DNA from: Porogramme epimiltina
Lineage: Eukaryota; Basidiomycota; Agaricomycetes; Polyporales; Polyporaceae
Assembly (NCBI GenBank): GCA_900155495.1
Contig: FTLJ01000187.1
Coordinates: forward strand, 1-32,437
Length of the DNA: 32,437 nt
Direction of reading: 5' to 3'
Below are positions 10,726 through 19,578 of the stretch, in pieces. Numbering within the stretch: position 1 is the first letter of the stretch; every line of letters starts with the position of its first letter. Both the position numbers and the translations under genes were made by a program. The notes below the pieces were generated by a model. It was not told the origin of the DNA. It saw only the letters and a program-made list of their open reading frames with translations, and ran no database searches.

Positions 10726-13044
10726 TCACTCGAATGCCCTGGACACGCCAATCCAAATCCCGATACAAGCCCCCAATACAGACAGAAGAACATACAATGG
10801 CAGGGGCAGGATCTCAAAATTGTCAGCGTGCGTAGCTTGTACGACTTCATTTCCATCGTCCCACGTCCGAGTCTCTACTAGAGAGAATGACATCAATATA
10901 GAGTTAATGACATGAGCAACGGGGAGCCGTCACCAGCATCGACTTACGTAGGATCCTCCGTGCGCCCCTAGTACCCCGAATCTTCTGCACCGACAGTTCA
11001 TGGGAGCTAAGCCTGAACGATACATCCCCATTATACAGACTCGGTGGTGCCATCAGGATATTAGTCAAGGAGCGGCCGCCAGGCTGCCGTATAATATCAT
11101 TGCGGCATGCTGGCCGAGTGTTCCGCGATTCAGTGTTAGAATGAGTAGCTTGGTTACCACATGATAAAAGCTACTCACTAAGCCTATGGGAGCTAGTAGA
11201 GCCTGAGGAAGCAACGCCTCCGATAAGCTGATGGAAGATATCTTGAGGTCAATAACGTAAGAACCCGGTGAAAGTGATGCAGAAAACGGGTCGGGTCGGA
11301 GGCCAAGGGTCACCCTTATCCGTCGATTGGTAGTGTCGAAAGTCTTGTTTGCTACACCGTTCTCCATAGACCATTCGTAGACATGTGTCTCGTGATAAGG
11401 GCAATCGGATGCTATGTCTCCTGCCGAAATGGGGGACTCGTTGTCTTGCAGGCTGCACAGATCCCGTGATGACGTGATTTGCAAACGTAGCCATCCCATG
11501 TTAATCCCAGACGAGCAGGTGCACAGGCCGAACTGCACAGTCATCACGTCGTGTTCCTCGTGGTGAAGAGAGAACCGGAGTGGGAGTTTGTCCATTATGT
11601 AGTAGCCTTGCTGGCTGAGGAGCTCAGCGCACCATGGTACGAGTTCGAAATTCAATTCACGATCTGAAAGGGGAGTTTCGCAGAGCATGCGGTACAAGTT
11701 GATATCATTGAGACCACGATACTGGGAGGGTTGTAGATGATGGCGGATGTAGATCGCAGTGGTTTCTATCTCTTGAGATCTCGAACGGAGATCCTCGGAA
11801 GCAAAGGCCGTCAACCGAAAGTATCCCGATGATGTCCGCATCCCTAAATTGTATGGGTTCTTGAGGTTGAATTCCTCATTTGCTAAGAAGGGAGCCCTCA
11901 CAAGCATATCTGAATCTTGAGACGATGATTCCTGGAGGTCGCGAAGGACTAGTCCAACAAGTCTGTTCCTGCGGTGTTTGCAAGCAAGGATTGCTACTTT
12001 GAACGGATCCCCTCCAGTTTGATCGTAACAAGTTATAAGGGGGAGGGTAGCGGAAACACCGTATGCTGTGAATGTGAAATTGGGGTAAGGGAGATCGCTG
12101 CCCGCGAGTCGGAGCTCGTAGGCGAGAGTCCAGAGAGATATGGGTTCCATGTTACGAGACTGCACGAAGTCTTTGGGGGAAGAGGCGAGAAGAGTGGACT
12201 CGTTCCAGATATCCTTAACGGGAGCACTGGAAAAGTTCGCCGCTGGGGACTGGTCTAGCGATAGTTCCGCCATATTCGGTGGGCCCCACGCGAGGATACT
12301 CTGATCGGGTATTTGCTTCAAGATCGCTTCCTGGAGGCGAATGAAGGCATATCGACCTTCGCCGTATATAGCGGGTATGTGAACATTGAAGATTCCAAGG
12401 AGACAATACGCCTGGTCCTCCTCATACGTGGTCTCCCGCTCCGAAGCCCACGACATTCGTGCGGCTACGGAAACGTCCGTAAGCTGCTTCTCGTTCCGTA
12501 AAACTGCAATGTCAATCGTGGTGATATTATGGACGACATCGGCGAGATCGTACTTCGACCCGATAATGGACCACTCCTTGGAAAGGAACACGACGTCACG
12601 CGGCGCGACAAGCTCCTGTAGCGTCCAACCGCGACGGAACCACTTGCTTTGTTCGAATTGATCCATGTGACTGGGTTCTTCCGGCGAGTCTACATCATGT
12701 AGGAAGGCATAGCAGACGTTTGCACAACAGTACCAGTGATACATAGAATTGATGGCCTCCGACAGCTCTGCACTGCTGGACTTGTCAATGCAACACGTAT
12801 CGATCCAGATGTAGCGAAAATTATGCCGTCGTGCAATCGAGCAGGCGTTTTGTATCTTGGATGATAGCCAAGGGAACTTGAGAGGTTCTGCCCCTGATGG
12901 TGGAATCAAAGGAAGCTCCCCGAAAATTTGTTCTTGATTCTCGTCCCCCTTTTGCGCCCATACATGAGATAAGATGGCATACGAGACTTTGCGGGCATCC
13001 GTAAAGGGTTCAAGGACACCGGTGTAGGTATTGAGTAAACGCAT
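10726..13044 (-). CDS. HET-domain protein with C-terminal membrane helix
   Basis: Predicted vegetative-incompatibility-type protein of 717 aa; the HET family acts in fungal non-self recognition and cell death. Exons are 13044-11179, 11083-10948 and 10877-10726. The HET domain opens with VSYAILSHVW (residues 20-29), followed by YIWIDTCCID and GWTLQELVAP. The segment after it (RMSWASERETTYEEDQAYCLLG, then YGEGRYAFIRLQEAI) is the module often annotated as DUF8212. No NACHT, ankyrin or WD40 region is present. Exon 1 alone would read to a stop at 11065. A consensus gtgagt donor (11178) and an acceptor at 11084, then a gtaagt donor (10947) and ctctctag acceptor, join two stop-free exons in perfect phase. 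These add a tail with a membrane helix at about 693-713 and only four residues after it, the layout of a tail anchor. The protein is a paralogue of the HET protein at 24940-27520. The exon 1 call is very secure, the tail less so. Confidence 0.85.
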
Positions 13045-13677
13045 AAAGCTGTAGAAATTGTTTTGTCGGCCTCAGCAATGCGGATCACAGTCAGATATCA
13101 CATACTTGGACGCCCGATAATACGCCCACTGAACGCTACAGGACGTCTCTATGGGTATGATCCGCCGGGTTACCGCCAAGAAGACTCAAACACGTATTGG
13201 CAGCAAATGAGGACAAGAGAGTGGTGGGGCGAACAGAAGTGAAAGAGGACGGAAGGGGACGGTTTGCGTTTATGTCACGTCGGAAGCCGCATGGCCAGGC
13301 GCGCACAAAACAACACGCAGCAAGGGCGCCTGGGGTCACGTGTTCGCGGTGGCTGGCGCGAAGAATGTTCACAAGGTCCACATTCCTCCTGCATGCATGT
13401 TCTGATACACGAGCGAGTACGCTACTTACAACTAATCCTATAGACAGTCCGAGGCCGCGAGAGGGGGTAGCAATGCAGCGACACCTAGTGACACAGAGCG
13501 CGACAGCAAGTTCAGCACAACAACGGCAGACGGACGGACGAGCCCAAACCCACACAACACCGGGGCGGGCCACCCCGCCCCTCCAATAAACGCCCACACG
13601 CCAACCCCATCCCCCTCCCCACACACAGAGATGTGCACCCTCCTCAGTCCGCTCCCATCCAGCCAGTCCAAACGAGA
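13045..13677. other. Promoter region of the first HET gene
   Basis: This 633-bp stretch lies between the HET start codon and the stop of the next gene, both on the minus strand. Open frames here have no family motif. A CACGTG hexamer at 13337-13342 is a possible basic helix-loop-helix site, but one six-base match is weak evidence. Confidence 0.4.
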
Positions 13678-16386
13678 TCAAAACGTCCGAGTGTTATAGT
13701 CCGGCGACAGCTGCTTCGGCGACTCCGACTGCACCCATCCCCGCCCGCCCGTGGCGCCCACCGTCGCCGGCACAGGCGGGAGCGGCGGCACGAGCGCCGC
13801 GGAGCCCGCGCCCGCGCCCGCGTACGTCTGCGCCGAGGTCGGCCCCGTGAACGTCTGCGGCGGGACGGGAAACTTGTTCGCCCAGCTCCGCGGCGACGTC
13901 AGCTCGGGGTCCGCCCTGAGCTCGTGCGGGTACGCGCCCGACACGGTCGACGACGTGTTCGCGCGCCGCGGGGAGGGGAGCCACGAGCCCGTGCCCGTGC
14001 TCGTGCCTGTGCGCGAGCCCGTGCCTGAGCCCGAGCGCGACGAGGCCATGCGCGTCGAGTACGCAGAGGGCGGCTACGAAAGACGTAAGCGCGGTGTGCT
14101 GCGGTAGGGTGTGAGTAATGTTGCTTACCTGCCGGGTAGTCGACGGCGTCTGTGGGCTCAGGGGGTGGCGGGGCGTCCCCAAGTGTCCTCCCATGGTCGT
14201 CGTGTCGTCATCGGTGAAGTCGCCCCCGTCGCGCGAAATGAGGAGCACCGAGCCCGGCGCGTCCCGACCTGGCACAGGCTCCTCTCCAAGATCCTCCCAG
14301 TCCTCCGGCACCTCCACGACGTCTCCCAGCGGCGCGCCCGGCTCTGTCACAGGCCGCCCCGCAGGTATTGCGCGCTCGAGCACGAGAGAAGGCGGTCGCG
14401 CCCGGAAGTCGGTCGTCGTATGCGCCCCCGCCATTCGGTTGGGGTAACTCGGGCGTATTGGCGAAGGCTCCGAGCCATCGATGCGGAACTGCGGGTCGGG
14501 CGACGTCGGCGACACGTACTTGACCGCGTAGCTCGAGCTCTTGCGTATCCCGTCCTTGAACTTGATGAAGCGCTCCATGAACGACGGCGCGCGCACGTCC
14601 GTCAGGCGCGAGAGGAAGCTCGGCGTCGAGCTCGACGTCGCGTTCGACGCCTGCTTCATGTGCCCCGAGCCGCCGCTGATCGAGCGCAGCTCGGCGCGGG
14701 ACGACGACGGCGGGTCCTGAGGCGCGTACGGGTCGGTGTACATGTTCCCGCCCAAGCCGGGGGTGTACCCGTTCCCCTGGTACGCGCCCCCACCGCTATG
14801 GCTCGGCAGCAGCTCCACGTCGTCGTCGATCGCCCATCCCGAGTTCTTCTTCGTCGGTTGCAGGCGGAACGACCGGCGGCTCGAGCCTATCCCTGCCTTG
14901 TCCTTCAGCCAACGCCACGGCGCGAGGAGGGGGGACTGGCCCGGTAGCAAGGGCAGACTTTTCTGGCGCGGATCACGGTGTCGCCGGAACTTGCGCCGCC
15001 AGTACCAGCGCAGCAGCAACGCAGCTACAACCGCGAGGCATATCCCTACGGCGAACGCGATACCGACTTGCGCGCCAGTCGAGAGACCGCGATCTTTGGA
15101 AGCTGGAGTGGAAAATGGGTGATGGTCAGATGGGCAAGCGGTTGGGATGGAACTTTAGACGCACAAGAGTCCACTGCGCTCACGATGTCGAAGTCGTTGT
15201 CGGAAGTGAGTTGGTGGTACGCCCAGTTCGGGATCGTGCCCTGTGTGAACTGAGTCTGCAAGTGGGGGGGAAATTCTTCGGGGCTGGACCCGCAGGCATT
15301 GTTGCCAGCCCACCGGTCCCAATCGGGGATTCCCTGGCCTTGACATGCCTCGCATGCTGCGTTGACGCTAAATACGACGGTGTTGCTGCGTACGTAGCGT
15401 TAGTCATGCGGCGCATACACGGACTGCGCGCCCTAGCAACGCACCATAGACAGCTGGAATTGCCTGCACGCACAAGGCGAGATGTGAGGCCGAGACATAC
15501 TAGAGAGATGCCGAGCATGGGGCGCACCTGCGGAATCCTTGCATGCTTGATTGATTTGTGTGCGTACGTTACATGGGTCTTGGCCGTACTTGTTGTTCAG
15601 CTAATCATGGACATGTAAGCCGCCAGCAGAAAGAGATAGGTTCAGGGAAGAGGAAAGGCTTATTCTGCAACAAGCAGGATGTAAGGGCATCGTCGCACTG
15701 TATCCGGGGATGTATGCGAGAGGGTGGGAATGATCGACATCGTACGCGACACCAGCCTTGGAAGACTCTCAGGCGGCGCGATCCCTGGCAAGATGCTCGT
15801 TTTGTGCCGGGCTTGTCGCCTATGCGTGAAACCGAGGGTGCGCGACGGCCATAGAAGACCATAGAGCACTGGGGAGGTGCCTACGTTGATGCGACGCTGC
15901 GGGAGACGAGGAAAGCGACGCGGGACCGAGAATCCATCTCCGGATGTCCGCACAGGCACATCGCACCCTCGTCCACCCACCTCCGCCCACCACGCACGTC
16001 CCAGGTGGCCGCCATAAAGTTAGGAGTTAGGTCGATGACGACGGCCGCGTGGGCGCCACGATCGAGCCGTCCTCGCCCCACGCAGATACTCCCACACAAA
16101 GGTTCGTGCTCCGTCCACGCCCGCTCCCGGCCACCTTCCCGCGAACGAAGCCAGCTGGACATGCGAGGGGGGGGGGACGCTCACCTTGTCGCCGTATCCG
16201 TCCTGGCAGCCCGACTATGAGATCGCACGCGCGCGCGCGGGAGGCAGGGCGGAGAGGCAGGGCAGGACAGGGGGTCAGGGCGGTCTGGCGCACGGAGAAG
16301 CAGGGCAGAGAGACGCGCACGCTGGATTGGGCGGCGACGAAGCCGGCGAGGACGAGCTCGATAGGGAGGAGGGCGAGCGGGAGCAT
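13678..16386 (-). CDS. Single-pass membrane protein, Cys-rich ectodomain
   Basis: Predicted 600-aa type I membrane protein of unknown function, of a kind frequent in basidiomycetes. Exons: 16386-16321, 16214-16185, 15600-15568, 15527-15445, 15385-15165, 15102-14129, 14073-13678. The signal peptide is MLPLALLPIELVLAGFVAAQ. The short ectodomain carries spaced cysteines (SSGCQDGY, YGQDPCNV, SLVC, SCLCNTVVFSVNAACEACQG) and an aromatic part (IPDWDRWAGNNACG, TIPNWAYHQLTS). The membrane helix is at about 155-175, followed by WYWRRKFRRHRD. The tail (176-600) is rich in Ser, Pro and Gly with many charges. A glycine/threonine repeat (SGSGTGSRTGTSTGTGS) lies about 120 residues before the end. Unlike many relatives it has almost no Ser/Thr stalk before the membrane. 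The intron between exons 2 and 3 is 584 nt; another is only 40 nt. An out-of-frame ATG lies 7 bases upstream of the chosen start. TM and tail exons are secure; exons 1-4 are less so. Confidence 0.78.
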
Positions 16387-17886
16387 TGCGCATGTCCAGA
16401 TGCAGGCGCAGGCGCAGGCGTTGCGGGGGCTTGGGGGCGAGGACGAGGTTGGCGTGCGCAGCACTGGAGAGGACGGACGTGAGAGGCGCTTCGAGGTTCG
16501 AGGGCGACGGGGGCCTGGGTGCGAAGGTCGGGGCGGTCGCGGAGGGAGGGCGGGTGGAGAGTTCTGCAGTCACGCGGGAAGCATGGGGCGGCGCGGGGAC
16601 ACGGAGGGGGCAGCGAGGTGGAGCGGGGAGGTCGTGGTCGCGGACGGCGTTGGAGACGGCGAGGGCGCGCCCTCCGAGATCGTTCTTGACTTTCTCGCGG
16701 CCGGTGCATCTGCCACCGCCGCCCATCCACCGCGGTCCGTCCCGCGGGCCAATCACGGCGGTATGGCAGATAGCCGCCCGTGCGGTATGCGCCTCGCACA
16801 GCTGCCTCTGCCCCGCGCCCCCCCTTCCTCGAACAACTTGCCTTTCTCGTCCATGTTTTCCATCTCTTCTGGCCCCCTGGTCCTTTCTTTTCGGTCAGCT
16901 TCGCTCGCGGCTATCATCGGGCGGTCCTCAAGCAACGACTCCTCGCACGGAGTGGACAACTGTGCGTTCTCCGCGGGTGCATACACCGCGGGGGTATCGG
17001 GCGGGGAGGGTTATCGCCTCGAGGGCCCCTGCCCATGGCGGTGTACGCCTGTAGTGTGGCTGGACGAGCAGCTTCAACACGTAGTACGTATTCGCCCTGA
17101 TATCATCCCATAAAGCCTATTCCGAGCCAAACTCTCCCCAACACATGATCCGTAGCTCTTCAATCTCAGCGCGATGGACCTCGGTCTAGGGCCATAGCAT
17201 AGCCCGCGGTGTCATCGAGTTTACCTCATGCGAAATAAAGCAAGAAGCCGAGTACCCCGGCGTAGCTGAGGGAGTACTTTCGGCGCAAAGTAAGTACCAC
17301 CCCTGCTCCTACCCCGGGAACTATCACCCGACGAAGTCCTTACAAGTCGCATTCCCTTCAACACATGATCCTTAGCTCTTGCGTACATCTTAGGACACCG
17401 CGACGGACCTCGACCTGGCGTCACGGGAGAACCCGCGGAGTCCTCAATGCAAACTCGGGCGTAGCGCTCGCTCGCTGGGTTTCTTTGCTCGAGTTCGTCA
17501 TGTTCTCTTACGCCCGCCTCTGCCGCGAAGGTGCCTTCAGGCCACCCCGGCACCGCGATGAATGCCAGGATCGGCGCCTTCACGTGGCCGGACCACATCA
17601 CCACTGTGGCCACCGAAGCAAAGGCAGACCTGCGCTTTGAAGACAAGCGAAGCTTCAAGCAGGTCTTTGTGGTCAAAGCCCGCCTGTCAACCAACGAGCA
17701 AAGCGTTCAATCCCTCCCCAAGCCTCGCAGTATTTATGCTCGTCTACGCCGGCAAACGACGTCTCACCAACCCTTGCAACTCTCTCGCACTCAGTACTCA
17801 GGACCCAGCTGCCCGCCTCCGCCTCCCCTCGGTTAGCAGCAGCACCAGCCTGAACCACTCGCGCCACACTCCCGGCAACCCACGCA
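16387..17886. other. Divergent promoter region, 1.5 kb
   Basis: This region separates the membrane-protein gene (-) from the small Ser/Pro-rich gene (+). Bases 16387-16560 are purine-rich on the plus strand, so C/T-rich upstream of the minus-strand start, as expected for its leader. The long open frames here look like consequences of GC richness. A decayed direct repeat occupies part of 17139-17450. The 120 bases before 17887 are again C/T-rich and form the likely leader of the plus-strand gene. Confidence 0.5.
17139..17450. repeat. Decayed direct repeat, 220-bp spacing
   Basis: The 22-mers at 17139-17160 and 17359-17380 (caacacatgatccgtagctc and following bases) differ at one position and lie exactly 220 bp apart. 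Similarity continues in a diverged form for about 70 bp (ggacctcg and cccgcgg in both). Read on the minus strand, both copies code for related words: DDTAG..RGPSR and ATDHVL in the first, EDSAG..RGPSR and AKDHVL in the second. The first copy has in-frame stops. The second lies in an open minus-strand frame of 157 codons (17221-17694) that I do not recognise. This looks like a tandem duplication of an old coding sequence, now decayed. Confidence 0.55.
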
Positions 17887-18515
17887 ATGCAGCACTCCAG
17901 CCACCCGGACGTCTTTCTATGCCCCGACTACAACCCGGCCTCGGCCGTCCCCGACCCCAAACTGCGCCTGTGTGGCGCGCAGGACACATTCAACCCCTAT
18001 CTCTTCACCGACCTCGACAACCCCACGGGGTCCCGCGCGGGGAGCCCCAGCTCCACAACGACCTTCCCCTCGATCTTCGTGCGCCGTTCCTCCCCAATCC
18101 CGAGCGCTTCGCAAACTGACTTCCGCCGCGCAGGTCTCCGAGCCGCCGCCGCCGCCTCCGTCGCCCTCCTCGTCCCGGGCGCCCTCGCGCTCGCCCGCGT
18201 CGTCCCGCCCGTCCTCGCCCTCGTCGCAAACGAGCACGGACTCGGAAGGGAGCAGGAAGCTGCGCAAGTACCGCTCCATGAGCTCGCGCGGGGGCATGTC
18301 TCTGCTCGACATCGCCGTGGAAATGGACCGCCGGCGGATCGCGATCGACAAGCGTCGACAGGTGCGTCTCTCCCCCCCTTCCCCCCTCCCTCCCCCCCAA
18401 CTCCGCGCCGGATCTCCGTATCTCGCGTGCGCGCGCTGACGCGATGCGTTTGAACCTTGTCCAGCTGAAGAACTCGCAATCGGGGCGGAAGCCACCGCTG
18501 CAGCGGCTCGAGTGA
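17887..18515 (+). CDS. Small Ser/Pro-rich protein, unknown function
   Basis: I do not recognise this family. The spliced product is 156 aa from exons 17887-18078, 18134-18361 and 18465-18515. The first intron (55 nt, gtgcgc donor, actgac branch site, gcgcag acceptor) and the second (103 nt) both keep phase. The N-terminal part (1-64) has folded-looking words (DVFLCPDYNPAS, AQDTFNPYLFTDLDNPTG). Residues 65-100 are a Pro/Ser-rich, probably disordered stretch starting SEPPPPPPSPSSSR. The C-terminal part (about 107-145) is basic and probably helical (LLDIAVEMDRRRIAIDKRR), suggesting a protein- or nucleic-acid-binding helix; that is inference only. No signal peptide or membrane segment is present. 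The neighbouring carnitine acetyltransferase gene lies on the same strand about 1.06 kb downstream, with no sign of coupling. Confidence 0.7.
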
Positions 18516-19409
18516 GCGCGGGACGCCACGCCCGAGCCTTTCCAAACGCGGCATCTGGACGCGCGCCCCCGCGCGCGTCCGGTGACCCCGCCAAGGGGTG
18601 CCGTCCATACCTATCATCGCATCGCATTTGTACCTCTAGACACGCATCTTTCCGGAAAATAGACCCAAACTACGCACGTCCCCCTAATGTCTGACAGTGG
18701 GCCTGTGGCCAAGTCGAAGCCGAGGGATGCGCAAATTGAGACAGCGAGGTCCCTGATGACGGCAGAGCGCCCGCGTGAGTTGGGGCGAATGAAAACGCTA
18801 TTGCACGCCGCCCATACAAGGACTGTGGGGGGGATGTTCGCAGATATGTACGCGATAATGCGGCTTCTATCAAGGCGTAAAAATGCGCACCGCGTCGCCG
18901 CGCACCACTGTCGTCGCACTGATTGACTCGGTGCGCGAGCACTCGCGAGGGTGGGTCGGGTTAGCGCCCGAAGACAAATCCAAATGCAATCGAGCTGGCT
19001 ACGCGGATCTGGTACTTCGCGTTCTCTGCGCCCCCACCAGGAATGCATATTCCGCCAAAACTGTGCAGGATAGCAATCACTACGGACGACGCGGAGGTAT
19101 GATTCACGTGTGAGTGTTCGGGGCTCGGACGAAGATCGGAAAGCGACTATTGGTGGTTCTCGCGCGTCGCGTCCTGCGCCTGCCGCGAGCCATTACTTCG
19201 CAATAGCGCCTCGCTGTGCGTGTGAGGTAAAGGCGGGGAAGGGCGTTGCGGCGATATCACTCGCGATCTCGCAGCTCGGGTGCGCGATCGCAGGGAGGCG
19301 CGGGGGCGCGGAACACGTTGGCGCTCATTGGGCGACCCCGCATTTCCCCGCACCGAGCAGCGGCTCAGCCGGCGGGGTCGGGCGCCCCTGGATCCGGGGC
19401 ATCATACGC
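18516..19409. other. Intergenic, no supported gene
   Basis: Apart from the hairpin at 18557-18580, nothing here can be supported as a feature. Short open frames occur on both strands, but none joins by splicing or shows a motif. Confidence 0.45.
18557..18580. repeat. Perfect GC-rich inverted repeat (hairpin)
   Basis: The 10-base arms ggacgcgcgc and gcgcgcgtcc are exactly complementary around a four-C loop. Two more pairs (C-G and a T/G wobble) could extend the stem in RNA. It starts 42 bases after the stop codon at 18515, so it should lie in that gene's 3' UTR. It could shape 3' end formation or RNA stability. Because the arms are alternating G/C in a GC-rich genome, chance is possible. Confidence 0.6.
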
Positions 19410-19578
19410 GACCTTTCCTTAAAGCCTCTCCCTCCCTCATACTCCTCCATATCCGCCTCCGCCTTGTCTCGCCCCCCACTCTCCTGCTATCCCCCGCTCC
19501 CCTTCCGTCTCTGCCACGCCCTCCTCAACTCTCTACTCCTCGACCTTATCAACCATTAGTGCCTTGTCCTTATCCACC
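19410..19578 (+). promoter_or_regulatory. C/T-rich leader of carnitine acetyltransferase
   Basis: About 170 bases directly before the start codon are almost entirely pyrimidine on the plus strand (for example cgccccccactctcctgc). Such blocks usually mark transcription starts of well-expressed fungal genes. No TATA box is obvious. The sequence around the ATG (ccaccatga) is a good translation-start context. Confidence 0.5.

Noticed and set aside
11065..13044. Single-exon HET gene ending at 11065
   Set aside because: Kept only as a possible alternative form. Consensus donors and two phase-compatible exons encoding a membrane helix make the spliced model more likely.
14111..14947. Open frame of 278 codons on the plus strand
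   Set aside because: It lies opposite the long tail exon of the membrane protein and is a run of Arg-rich translation with no family signal.
15445..15600. Alternative model with an extra 37-nt intron in the membrane-protein gene
   Set aside because: It keeps phase but needs an implausibly short intron and loses the C..V...L...C pattern seen with the simpler splice.
16049..17113. Open frame of 354 codons on the plus strand
   Set aside because: It overlaps the first exons and leader of the minus-strand membrane-protein gene, is Arg/Gly/Ala-rich and shows no motif. It is a GC-rich shadow.
17917..18627. Open frames of 174-236 codons on the minus strand
   Set aside because: They lie opposite the small Ser/Pro-rich gene, whose splicing and phases are better supported.
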